DNA from: Corallococcus sp. EGB
GTDB lineage: Bacteria > Myxococcota > Myxococcia > Myxococcales > Myxococcaceae
Length of the DNA stretch: 64,000 nt
Assembly (NCBI RefSeq): GCF_019968905.1
Contig: NZ_CP079946.1
Span: 2,914,001-2,978,000, forward strand
Direction: 5' to 3'
Shown: piece after piece, positions 1-8,194 of the stretch
Layout of the letters: the number at the start of each line of letters is the position of its first letter
Position numbering within the stretch: position 1 is the stretch's first letter
The notes under the pieces: model-generated
The model's input: only the letters and a program-made list of their open reading frames with translations
What the model was told of the DNA's origin: nothing
The model's database searches: none
Made by a program: the position numbers and the translations under genes

Positions 1-509
1 AGGGCTACACGCAGCGATCCGGGGACGGGCTCAACCCCGTCCTGCGGCGGTGGGCCCTCCAATTCTCCAGCCTCTCGAAGGTGGACGCGGACGGCCTGGA
101 GGCCTTCCTGCGTGCCCGTGCTGGTGTCGAGGCCTTCGAGTTCGTCACCCTGGACACGGCCTGGGCCGTCACCGCGCAGCCCTTCGGGGTGGGGGATGGG
201 GGCCGGACGCAGTGGCTCCTCCAGCGTCCGCTCTCCGCGGATGTGCCGGAGCTGCTGGTGCCTGCCGGGGACTGGACGGCACCGCCCACCGTTTATGTCG
301 CGGGCATCACCCAGGTGGAGGGGACGGACTACGAACTGTCCGGTTCGGGCCTCGTCACCTTTGCCGCAGCGCCGGCCGCCGGGGCCGCGCTCACGTTCGC
401 CGGCGCGGGTGAACTGGTGGCGCATGTCGTGTGCGAGGAGTGGCACCGCACCGCGAAGGGCTTCAACGCCTACGACTTCACCGCGACGTTCCAGGAGGAG
501 GCAGGGTGA
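1..509 (+). CDS. Lambda gpM-like minor tail protein (5' end outside window)
   Basis: The reading frame is already open at base 3 and ends in TGA at 507-509, so the N-terminus is missing. The first visible residues (GYTQRSGDGLN) match the 'FGDGYSQR..GLN' signature of lambda minor tail protein M, and the end (FTATFQEE) resembles the gpM end. The protein is longer than lambda gpM (about 109 aa) because of an insertion of about 55 residues in the middle. gpM acts at the tail tip during siphophage tail assembly. The stop overlaps the GTG start of the next gene (GTGA), which indicates translational coupling, and the gene order M-L-K-I-J is lambda's. The family is well supported; the true start is unknown. 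Confidence 0.75.
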   Translation, partial: GYTQRSGDGLNPVLRRWALQFSSLSKVDADGLEAFLRARAGVEAFEFVTLDTAWAVTAQPFGVGDGGRTQWLLQRPLSADVPELLVPAGDWTAPPTVYVAGITQVEGTDYELSGSGLVTFAAAPAAGAALTFAGAGELVAHVVCEEWHRTAKGFNAYDFTATFQEEAG

Positions 510-1201
510 GCATCGCCAGCGACATCCAGAGGCTAGACGCGGGGGCCCTTGTGGAGCTCTTCGTCCTGGACGCCACCAACCTGCCTGGCGGGGGCGTCAG
601 CCATTTCCACGCGGGCACCAACGGGCTCCGCGGGCCCGTCGTCTGGCAGGGCATGGCCTATGAGCCCTGGGCCATCCAGGTCAAGGGATTCGACAAGTCC
701 GGCATGGGGCGGCTGCCCCGGCCCACTCTGACGCTCGCCAATGTCGCCGGCACCATCGGCGCCATGGCGCGGGACCTGAACGATCTGCTGGGGGCGCGTG
801 TCCTGCGGAAGCGCACCTTCGTCCGCTACCTGGACGCGGTGAACTTCCCCGGGGGCGTCAACCCCACCGCCTCGCCGCTGGACGCCTTCCCGGATGACGA
901 GTTCGTGGTGGACCAGAAGACGGTGGAGAACAAACACGTCATCGAGTTCAGCCTGGCCGCGAAGTGTGACCTGGACGGTGTCCGCATCCCGCTGCGCATC
1001 ATCACGCAGATGTGCCCCTGGGAGTACCGCGGCGAGGGCTGCGGCTACGCCGGCCCTCCGGTGGCGAAGCGGAATGACACGCCCACGTTCAGCGCCACCG
1101 AGGATCGGTGCGGGAAGCGCCTGGCGAGCTGCAAGCTGCGCTTTGGGGAGAAGAACGTCCTTCCGTACGGCGGATTCCCTGCGGTCGGACTCATCCGCTA
1201 A
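506..1201 (+). CDS. Lambda gpL-like minor tail protein with Fe-S cysteine motif
   Basis: This 231-aa protein starts at a GTG overlapping the previous stop. Cysteines at about 170, 179, 202 and 209 lie in the C-terminal motif CPWEYRGEGCGYAGPPVA...C......C. As I recall it, this 9/23/7 spacing is that of the four cysteines binding the [4Fe-4S] cluster in lambda gpL, a protein needed to initiate tail tip assembly. The protein is full length; its stop codon is now TAA because an IS630-type element was inserted at the stop (see that entry). gpK should follow directly in a lambda-like module, but here it is about 6.3 kb away. Confidence 0.88.
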   Translation: MSIASDIQRLDAGALVELFVLDATNLPGGGVSHFHAGTNGLRGPVVWQGMAYEPWAIQVKGFDKSGMGRLPRPTLTLANVAGTIGAMARDLNDLLGARVLRKRTFVRYLDAVNFPGGVNPTASPLDAFPDDEFVVDQKTVENKHVIEFSLAAKCDLDGVRIPLRIITQMCPWEYRGEGCGYAGPPVAKRNDTPTFSATEDRCGKRLASCKLRFGEKNVLPYGGFPAVGLIR

Positions 1202-2381
1202 TCCTATGACCGGGTGAAGTCAGTGTGGTGGTAATGGAATTTCGCTCGGGCCTTCGGCACAGTGAATCGCCAGCGAATCCGGAGCTGGTGGCGGTTGGCC
1301 CACTTCTGCCATGCCTGCGTTTCGCAGCGAAGCTTGTCGAGCGTGGGGATACGCCGCCTTCCCAAACACTGACGGGAGAGCACGGAAATCTCCACCTCCG
1401 CCTGATTGAGCCGACTGCCGTGGACGGGCGTGTAGTATGGAGTGAATCGACGCCAGAGCCGACGCCCTGCACATACCCCGTACCGCACCTCCAACGCATG
1501 GCGGCTGTGGGTACTGAGGTTGTCCAGAACCAGGTGGATGGTGTTCGCCTCCGGTACTGCTTGGCGATGTCCTGGAGGGCTTCGGCAAACGCCGGACTCT
1601 TTCTGTTGGGTGTGGCCTTCACGAAATGCCACCCTGCCTTGGGCTCCACCACGCAGAAGAGATTCGCCGTGCCACAGCGGAAGTAGGCGTAGTCCCGACA
1701 TGCCTCACGCCCAGGGCAGGCGGGCGATGCTGGGCGTACCCACTCCAGCAACTGCACGGGTCGCTCATCGAAGCAACTGACGGGTTCAGTGGGGCACACG
1801 GGCCGCTGGTACAGTTCCAGCACGTCTTCCATTTGCTGGGCGTATTGGGCGTCCAGCTTTGGCACTCACCACACTTTTTCCCGCCACGGCTTCAAGTCAT
1901 GACGCAGGAGGAGTTCGCGCACGGTTTCCCGCCTAACCTCCGGAACCAGGCCCCGGCGTATTGCTTCCCGCGTAATGAGGCGGACCGTCCAGCGGGCGCG
2001 CCCCGCAGGCGGCGGTGCACACACCATGGCGACCACCTCGCTGGCCTGCTTCTCCGTGAGGCGCCGCGACGCCGCAGGCCGCGGCTTCTCATGAAGCGCT
2101 GCGCTGAGCCCCTCCTCCCGGTAGCGTCTTCGGACGGTGCGCACCGTGGTTTCAGTGACGCCCACTGCCTCGGTCACTCCCACAACCGGCCAGCCCGCCG
2201 CTAGCAGTTGCAGCACCCGGGCTCGCCACAACACCGCACTGACTCGCATCCTCGGTGCGTCAGCGCCTTCAGCGCTGCGCTGTCCGCCGCCTTCAGCTTC
2301 AACCCTTGGCTTCTCGTGTGCCTCCTCATACCCGGAGCAACAGCGACAGTTCGCCCGTTAATCTCCACCCGATCAAAGGAC
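1201..2381 (-). mobile_element. IS630-family insertion sequence (inactive)
   Basis: This is a 1181-bp element. The left end (from 1201, ATCCTATGACCGGGTG) and the reverse complement of the right end (to 2381, GTCCTTTGATCGGGTG) are imperfect terminal inverted repeats. TA occurs on both flanks (1199-1200 and 2382-2383), as expected for IS630/Tc1-type TA target duplication. The only gene inside is a minus-strand IS630-type transposase broken by a nonsense and a frameshift mutation. Removing the element with one TA rebuilds a TAG stop for gpL, so the insertion did not change the tail protein. The ends were read by eye and could be off by a base. Confidence 0.82.
1204..2249 (-). pseudogene. IS630-family transposase, inactivated
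   Basis: The N-terminal part (2249-1866) has the helix-turn-helix start of IS630 transposases (GVTETTVRTVRRRYREEGL). An in-frame TGA then replaces the usual Cys codon in the conserved 'KVWC-PKLD' segment. The catalytic part continues in the same frame (CFDERPVQLLEWV, first Asp). Near 1556 one base is missing, and the remainder (HLVLDNLSTH, second Asp; HGSRLNQAEVEI, Glu) lies in the next frame up to 1204. Both lesions make a functional product unlikely, although some IS630 elements use programmed frameshifting; the nonsense codon argues against that here. Confidence 0.9.
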
Positions 2382-2497
2382 TAGTGGAGCACGTTTCCTG
2401 GTCTTGTACCATGCACTGGAGGGTCGGCCTCTACCCAGGCGATTGTCTTCACCAATCGCTGGCATTGGGAGTCGCGGGAGCCTGATACTGATTCATC

Positions 2498-3001
2498 ATG
2501 GTGACCCGCTCCGTTTCGAATCGGGCTTTCTCGCTCTTGCTGTACATCCTGACCACGTCGATCGTCGCGGCTGGATGCAGCCCTTGGCGGTTCCGATTGA
2601 GAGAACGCCCCGACGTTGCCGGCGACAAACCGCACTCGCTGCTCTTGAGATGCGGCGATCAGCCCATCCGGTTCGCGGTGACGGACGAGGGGTTCGTGCG
2701 CGGCTTCGGGCCTGTGAAGCTGACGTGTGATCCCATGAATCCGAGCAATAGCTGCACTGCGCCGAACGAGCAGGGGGAGGATGCCCATGCAATCAAGGTC
2801 GAAGCAGGCGCATGGTTAATGGTCGAAGCTCACGTCGACTCGCTCCCTAAGGGCGCGAGCACAGCCAATGGGGCCCTCTGCTGGGGGGAGAAGGCCGGAT
2901 CTTCGGAATGCGCAGTCGACGCATACCTGCTGGACTTGTACATCGAGTGCCAGAATCCAATTGTGGAGGAGCAGAAGAAGGGGGCGGAGTCGAAGCCGTG
3001 A
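2498..3001 (+). CDS. Small lipoprotein of the cargo cassette
   Basis: This 167-aa protein starts at ATG 2498 with a hydrophobic signal ending in a lipobox (IVAAG-Cys27), so it is predicted to be lipid-anchored. The mature part has several Cys residues (RCGDQP, LTCDP, NSCTAP, LCWGE, SECAVD, IECQN), which suggests disulfides outside the cytoplasm. No family is recognised. It overlaps the next gene at GTGA, so the three cargo genes are translationally coupled. GC content is visibly lower than in the tail genes. It may anchor or assist the downstream VWA/protease protein, but that is only an inference from co-transcription. Confidence 0.72.
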   Translation: MVTRSVSNRAFSLLLYILTTSIVAAGCSPWRFRLRERPDVAGDKPHSLLLRCGDQPIRFAVTDEGFVRGFGPVKLTCDPMNPSNSCTAPNEQGEDAHAIKVEAGAWLMVEAHVDSLPKGASTANGALCWGEKAGSSECAVDAYLLDLYIECQNPIVEEQKKGAESKP

Positions 3002-4806
3002 CCATATTCATGTCGTCAGCCTGGCGAGGGCGTGGCCTCTTGGCGGGGTGCCTTGTGAGCCTGCTCCTGGCTTTGTCGGGAGGGGCACATGCCAGTGGGA
3101 CACAGAAGGACTGCAACGTTCGAGGGAACGTCTCGCTGGTCCTGGCTTTTGATCGTTCCAGGAGCATGGATCCGGCTGCTGAACATACCTTCGCGGCAAT
3201 CAAACGCGCTCTTTCGAGCCCACAGTGGGGCGACCTCAAATGTGAGATTTTCTATGTGGCCCGAGGGTTCTATGCACCCCGCCCCACGGTCGCGCGCAGG
3301 CCTGATGGGAGGGCCCCCACGCAGCGATTGGAGTGGTTCCCTGCCTGTGACGGGGGCACAGACTGCACCACGGATAAAGTCTTCGCTCATTTCAATGAGA
3401 AGACCGAGGATGAGCGGGAGTCCTTTCTTGCCCGAGTGAGCGCCGCAACCGCCGATGCTGGAAACAGGAACAAACTCAATAGGGACAACACTCCCCTGGC
3501 GGAGGCGATTCGTTGGGCATCTCAGCATCCTCGGCCTGCAGATGCACCGACGGGCATCAGCATCCTCATTCTGGCAACGGATGGTATTCCCGAATACGGC
3601 GTATTGGTTGGCCTCCAAGCCAAATCAAAGCTCGACTGTGCCCCCCACGGTGAACTTGTGACGGACATGCGGAATGCTTGGCTGGAAGCGCGCCACCAGT
3701 TCAGCCACATCTTCGTCATCGATCCCGCGCGTGCCCAGGATGCCGGAAGCAAACTGCGTCCTGGGTCTGATCTCGACTTCCTGAAATCAGTTGCGACCGG
3801 GGCGGAACTATCAAGCCTTCCTCCTCCTGCGTCCGTGCCCAAGGGTTGCGATGGAGGCGTCAACCTCCTTCCGCTGAATGACATGGCCCCAGAGAAACTG
3901 CGCGCCGAGATCAGCAGCTTCTCCGCAGGCAGTTCTGACAGTGTGAATGAACTGGCTGCGAAGTTCGTCAAGCTATTGAAGGAAACCTGCGATCTCTCCA
4001 GCACCTGTTGCGACCCCGAAATCTGCGACGGCATAGATAATGACTGTGACGGCGATGTTGATGAACTGCCATGCCCGAGCTGCGAATCAGCGCCGGCTGG
4101 TTTCCCCGAGGTCGTCGCGGTCGGCATGAGGGGGCGCTATTGGTGCTCGGGGGTGGTCATATCCCCGCATGCCGTGCTCACAGCTCGCCACTGCCTGCCC
4201 GCCGATACGGTGCTCTCCGGCGAGTCCATCCATGCAGTCGCGGAGTTGCGGCGGGCCGTCCGGGTGCACGTTCCCAGTGAGCTCGGAGCGGACGTTGCGG
4301 TGTTGGAACTGGAGGCGCCATTGAAGGTTCTCTCGCCGCCACGGCGCCATTCAGGGGACGTCTCCCCCCCAACGAGTGCGCTCTCCCACGTGGGCTTCGG
4401 GACATCAACTCCACAAGGCGAGCTGGGCTTCGGCTTCAAGCATGCGCTGGCGCTAGACGGAAGAGGCTGGGGGTGTGACCGGGAAATTGCACTGGAGACC
4501 GGATGTGACCCGTCCTTGGAGATGTTCGTCCCTGGCAGCCCGGGAAGGGATACCTGCCAGGGGGATAGCGGGGGGGGGCTCTTCGAGCTCGTACCTCCCA
4601 TCCCCGCTTGCGTAGATCCGGTGACGCGAGCCTGGCTCCCGCAGCGTCGTCTCCTCGGGGTGACCTCTCGAACCACGAGCCGTGCAACGGTGGCGTGTGG
4701 TCAGGGCGGAATCTACACGCGAATCGATCAAATCGCACCCTGGCTAGATCCTCTGCTCAAAGACATCCACAAGCGTCATGCCGTGCAGGGAGGGGATTCG
4801 GAATGA
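2998..4806 (+). CDS. Secreted VWA / MopE-motif / trypsin-like serine protease
   Basis: This is a 602-aa protein if the coupled GTG at 2998 is used (ATG 3010 is the alternative). The order is: a signal peptide (about 10-32); a von Willebrand A domain with a MIDAS motif (AFDRSRS, Asp about 52) and later ATDG; a myxobacterial MopE-type Cys motif (EICDGIDNDCDGDVDE); and an S1 trypsin-like domain. The catalytic triad is visible as TARHC (His about 399), GADVAVLEL (Asp about 433) and CQGDSGGG (Ser about 524). All three catalytic residues are present, so the protease is predicted active and exported. Fusing an adhesion/metal-binding domain to a protease suggests a substrate-targeted surface enzyme. 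It is not a phage structural gene despite its location. Confidence 0.85.
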   Translation: MTIFMSSAWRGRGLLAGCLVSLLLALSGGAHASGTQKDCNVRGNVSLVLAFDRSRSMDPAAEHTFAAIKRALSSPQWGDLKCEIFYVARGFYAPRPTVARRPDGRAPTQRLEWFPACDGGTDCTTDKVFAHFNEKTEDERESFLARVSAATADAGNRNKLNRDNTPLAEAIRWASQHPRPADAPTGISILILATDGIPEYGVLVGLQAKSKLDCAPHGELVTDMRNAWLEARHQFSHIFVIDPARAQDAGSKLRPGSDLDFLKSVATGAELSSLPPPASVPKGCDGGVNLLPLNDMAPEKLRAEISSFSAGSSDSVNELAAKFVKLLKETCDLSSTCCDPEICDGIDNDCDGDVDELPCPSCESAPAGFPEVVAVGMRGRYWCSGVVISPHAVLTARHCLPADTVLSGESIHAVAELRRAVRVHVPSELGADVAVLELEAPLKVLSPPRRHSGDVSPPTSALSHVGFGTSTPQGELGFGFKHALALDGRGWGCDREIALETGCDPSLEMFVPGSPGRDTCQGDSGGGLFELVPPIPACVDPVTRAWLPQRRLLGVTSRTTSRATVACGQGGIYTRIDQIAPWLDPLLKDIHKRHAVQGGDSE

Positions 4807-7082
4807 ATCGCTGGGTGTACATTGTACTGTGTTTGGGGCTGCTTCACGCTGTGGCTTCGGCCGCCGAGCCCATTGCCCCTATTCCACTGGGGAGGGGGCT
4901 TCTCAGCGTCGGGAGCACCAAGGTTTTCATGGTCACTCCCATGACGACTCCACCGACACGGACTCGGTGCAGCTTTGATCGCGTAAAGGTCAAGGAGAGC
5001 ACTGAGAGCGCGCATGTGGAGGTGGTATGGGATCCCGCTGAGGCAGCGCCTTTGTCCAAGAAGGTCATTCTGGAGGCGGGGGAATGGCAGGTGTCGTTCT
5101 CGGCGCTTCCCCAGCAGCACCCCACGGACCCCTACGCCAATCTTGCCTGGAGCGTGTTCTCCTTCCCCGCAGACTTCGAGGCAAGCATGGCCTGCGGTAA
5201 TGATGTTGCGCGTTACGCATTTGCCTACAAGCGAATTTCCAAGGGAGGTCAATTTCCCCCAACGGATGGAGGGAGCCCGGATCAGATTCTTACGTCCCCA
5301 GAGTGGGAGCGCGTCCCTATCACCTTCCGATGCTCGAACATGCCTTCCATCGAGAAACTGGTCGAGGGGTTCGGCCAGCAGGGAGAGGTGTATACGCCCA
5401 TCTCCAGTGGGCAGCGGAGTCTCGCCCAGGAGGCTCAGCCGCTGCTGAACGACATGCTCCAGGCCGTGGCCGACGTTGCCGTGATGCGCGTCGAGGCCCA
5501 GGCGCTGGAGGTCGCTAAGGAGCGCATCAGCTACCAGCTCTGCGGAGGATGGGTGGACGAGCATCTCGACCAGCTCATCCCCAGCATTTCGGGCTTCGCC
5601 GCGCAGCCTGCGTTGCATCCGGTGTTTTCGCAGACCTGCTCGGCCATTCATCGGCTGACACTCCAGGATCTCGACAACGTGGGGAACGTGCTGCGCCGCG
5701 CGATGCTCGTGGACCTGGGCCAGTTCACGGCCGGCATGCTGCGTCATCGGTACGCGGCCTGCTTCGAGCCCACCGCGCGATTGAAGCCCGAGTGCGTGTC
5801 CTTCCTGGATGCAGGCAACATCACGAAAGCCTACGCGCTCATCCTCGCAGGGCTCGCGACCGTCTTAGTCTCCTCTCAGCTCGAGGCACCGAACCTCTCG
5901 GACGCGCAGTTGCTCGTGCAGCAGATTCTGGAGCGGCTCAAAAAGACACTTCTGGACGGGGACACGAAGCTGACGGCCAACACTGGACTGACTCAGCTGA
6001 GTCAGGGTGATGCCGCGAAGGTGGGACTGGTCGTGGCCGCTGGTGCCATCGCATGGTGCCACGCGAACGGTCGCTGCGACACGAACGCCATTCGTAACAT
6101 CACGCACGACCCCTCGCGCTTCTTCACGCCGTTCTCGGGCTACTCGACGGAGCAGGTCAAGGCACTCTCCCAAATGCCTGAGTACCAGCACCTGGAGGGC
6201 AAGATTATCTCTCTGGTTGAACAGGGCGTGGAGGTGATGGCTCCGCGCAAGGGCGAGGACGCGCGCCAGGCAATTCAGCGTGCGGCCCTCCTCGCCTTCG
6301 ATGTCTTTGATCTGTTGCTCCAAGCGGACTGTGGTGCTGGCACGAGCACACTCCGGTGCGTGCAACTACGCGCGAAGGTGAGCAGCCTCCGGTCGCTGAC
6401 CGTGGGTGTGCTCAACCAGGATCCTCCTACGGCGGTGCTTGCGTTCGCCGCGGTGTTGGCTATGGAGTTGGTCAACCAGAACGAGGCCGATCTCTCCCGG
6501 GGGCTGCGGGCAGCAGGCGCGCTCTCATCCTACGCCGCCAGCTACAGCAACCCTCCGGACCGAATTCTCTCTCCGGTGGAGAGGCGAGAGCGGCGAGCCC
6601 AAGCCGTCAATGCGCTCGCCGACGTTGCTGCTGAGCGAGTGCTCCGCGTCAAGGAGTTTTCCGGCTCGCTAGGGGTGACTCCGGGCATCCTGGGCCTGCG
6701 GAATGTCTACGGAGACCGTATCTACCCGAAGTATGGCCTCCAGGCGTCCTTCCCGATTGGCCTGACCGGCCACTACTTGCTTACGGAAGAACTCGGCGTC
6801 TTCGGTGCCCTGAACTTCGTGGACGTTGGCCAATACATCACGACCGTGCGCAAGATCCCGGATGCGGAGGATTCTAAAGAGGAAGATCCGAAGGACAAGA
6901 AGGCGGAATTCGCGCCCAGTCCCTTCACGTCACTCATGCTGGGCGGACAAATCGGTCTCCAGTACCACGGCTTCGTCCTGGCGTTCGACGCCCGCTACGC
7001 CCCCCAGCTCCAGACCGACGTCAGCAGCGGCTCCATCGGCATCCAGATCGGCTACTACATCCCACTCGTTCACCTCTTCTGA
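4803..7082 (+). CDS. Exported protein with barrel-like C-terminus (cargo gene 3)
   Basis: This 759-aa protein starts at an ATGA overlap with the protease gene. It has a signal peptide (YIVLCLGLLHAVASAAEP), then a long, mainly helical middle without a recognised domain. The last 130 residues or so have alternating strands (SLMLGGQIGLQYHGFVLAF, SIGIQIGYYIPLVHLF) and end in a terminal Phe, as in outer-membrane beta-barrel proteins. With the lipoprotein and VWA-protease it forms a three-gene, fully overlapping operon for the cell envelope. Barrel topology is an inference from strand alternation and the terminal residue; the function is unknown. Confidence 0.7.
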   Translation: MNRWVYIVLCLGLLHAVASAAEPIAPIPLGRGLLSVGSTKVFMVTPMTTPPTRTRCSFDRVKVKESTESAHVEVVWDPAEAAPLSKKVILEAGEWQVSFSALPQQHPTDPYANLAWSVFSFPADFEASMACGNDVARYAFAYKRISKGGQFPPTDGGSPDQILTSPEWERVPITFRCSNMPSIEKLVEGFGQQGEVYTPISSGQRSLAQEAQPLLNDMLQAVADVAVMRVEAQALEVAKERISYQLCGGWVDEHLDQLIPSISGFAAQPALHPVFSQTCSAIHRLTLQDLDNVGNVLRRAMLVDLGQFTAGMLRHRYAACFEPTARLKPECVSFLDAGNITKAYALILAGLATVLVSSQLEAPNLSDAQLLVQQILERLKKTLLDGDTKLTANTGLTQLSQGDAAKVGLVVAAGAIAWCHANGRCDTNAIRNITHDPSRFFTPFSGYSTEQVKALSQMPEYQHLEGKIISLVEQGVEVMAPRKGEDARQAIQRAALLAFDVFDLLLQADCGAGTSTLRCVQLRAKVSSLRSLTVGVLNQDPPTAVLAFAAVLAMELVNQNEADLSRGLRAAGALSSYAASYSNPPDRILSPVERRERRAQAVNALADVAAERVLRVKEFSGSLGVTPGILGLRNVYGDRIYPKYGLQASFPIGLTGHYLLTEELGVFGALNFVDVGQYITTVRKIPDAEDSKEEDPKDKKAEFAPSPFTSLMLGGQIGLQYHGFVLAFDARYAPQLQTDVSSGSIGIQIGYYIPLVHLF

Positions 7083-7462
7083 GCGGGCCGGTCCCTGGCG
7101 TCCTCACTCGGATGCCAAGTTCCGCTTTTGGAACTGGGCCTGATCCGCTTTCGGCTCCCCGGCAATTCGTATGGAGGGTGCACGCAGGTAGCGAGTAGTC
7201 CCCTGCGTCAGGGAAGTTGTCGCCTCGGCTGAGCGGCAGGGATGCCCACTCCTTGGGGCGAGAGCCGACAGGACGTAGTGCCGTACACGGATGGATTCAA
7301 GACGCAAATGGTGAAGCGGATGGTGGGCCCCGGCGCGATGGCTACTGTTTCGCAGAAGTCTCGCGGACGGCAAGGTGGCCTTCTACGTCGCCTATGCCCG
7401 GCGCAATGCCTCGCTGAGTGCATTGGGCGGATCCTGTCCACGCGGTCCCGCACCATGCCTGC
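7083..7462. other. Intergenic region between cargo and tail gene K
   Basis: This is 380 bp between the cargo operon and gpK. It contains a transposase fragment (listed separately) and, after a frame change, a short readable stretch (LADGKVAFYVAYARRN, about 7361-7408) that might be a remnant of the original phage sequence. No intact gene was found. It probably marks the right-hand junction of the cargo insertion. Confidence 0.5.
7282..7350 (+). pseudogene. Fragment of IS3-type transposase N-terminus
   Basis: The translation YTDGFKTQMVKRMVGPGAM resembles the N-terminal start of OrfA-type transposases common in myxobacteria ('DGFKxQMVxRMxGP', just before the helix-turn-helix). The similarity stops after about 25 residues and no start codon, downstream frame or terminal repeat remains. 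It looks like a scar of a second mobile element on the right flank of the cargo. The assignment rests on memory of a short motif. Confidence 0.45.
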
Positions 7463-8194
7463 ATGAGCGACCCCTGCCGGCTGACGCTGGCCAATGACGT
7501 CCTGTGCGCCGCGCTTGCCCACGCCCAGGCGGACTACCCTCGCGAGTCCTGCGGCCTCGTGGTGCTGGTGGACGGCGCCCAGCGGTACCGCCCCTGCCGG
7601 AACCTCGCCGCCGGCCAGGCGCACTTCGTCCTCTCCCCGGAGGACTACGCCCGCGCGGAAGGGGAGGGCGAGGTGGTGGCGGTGGTGCACTCCCACCCCA
7701 ACGCCGCGCCGGAGCCCAGCGAGGCGGACCGGGTGATGATGGAGCGCTGGGGCCTGCCCTGGCTCATCCTCAACGTGCCGGTGGGGCACTGGCGCCTCTG
7801 CTACCCCGACGGCTACCGGCCGCCGCTGGTGGGCCGCACGTTCAGCCACGGCGTCCTCGACTGCTACTCCCTCATCCAGGACTACTACCGGGAGCGCCTG
7901 GTCCTAACGCTGCCCGACTTCGAGCGCCCGGACGACTGGTGGGCGAAGGGCGGCAATCTCTACCTGGAGGGCTTCGGCCGCGCGGGCTTCGTGGATGTGA
8001 CGGGGCAGCCCCCGCGCGAGCACGATGTCCTCCTCATGCAGCTGCGTGCCCCGGTGCCCAACCACGCGGGCGTGTACCTGGGCGGGGACGTCCTCCTGCA
8101 CCACGTCATGGGGCGCCTGTCCGGCCGGGAGACGTACTCCGGCTTTTGGGCCCGCATCACCCAGCGTGTCGTGAGGCACGCGTCCCGATGCTGA
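7463..8194 (+). CDS. Lambda gpK-like tail protein (JAMM + NlpC/P60)
   Basis: This is a 243-aa tail assembly protein. The N-terminal half is a JAB1/MPN domain with the JAMM metal motif: Glu28 (RESCG), His76-Ser-His78-Pro, Ser86 and Asp89. The C-terminal half is an NlpC/P60 domain with Cys134 (DCYSL), His201 (NHAGVYLG) and the gpK end pattern (LLHHVMGRLSGRETYSGFW). In lambda-type phages this protein acts at the tail tip and may cut peptidoglycan during DNA entry. ATG 7463 gives the family's usual start. Its end overlaps the start of gene I by 7 bp. Confidence 0.92.
   Translation: MSDPCRLTLANDVLCAALAHAQADYPRESCGLVVLVDGAQRYRPCRNLAAGQAHFVLSPEDYARAEGEGEVVAVVHSHPNAAPEPSEADRVMMERWGLPWLILNVPVGHWRLCYPDGYRPPLVGRTFSHGVLDCYSLIQDYYRERLVLTLPDFERPDDWWAKGGNLYLEGFGRAGFVDVTGQPPREHDVLLMQLRAPVPNHAGVYLGGDVLLHHVMGRLSGRETYSGFWARITQRVVRHASRC

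Noticed and set aside
7217-7417. Small plus-strand frame in front of gpK
   Set aside because: No codon bias or homology; the region is explained by a transposase scrap and junction sequence.
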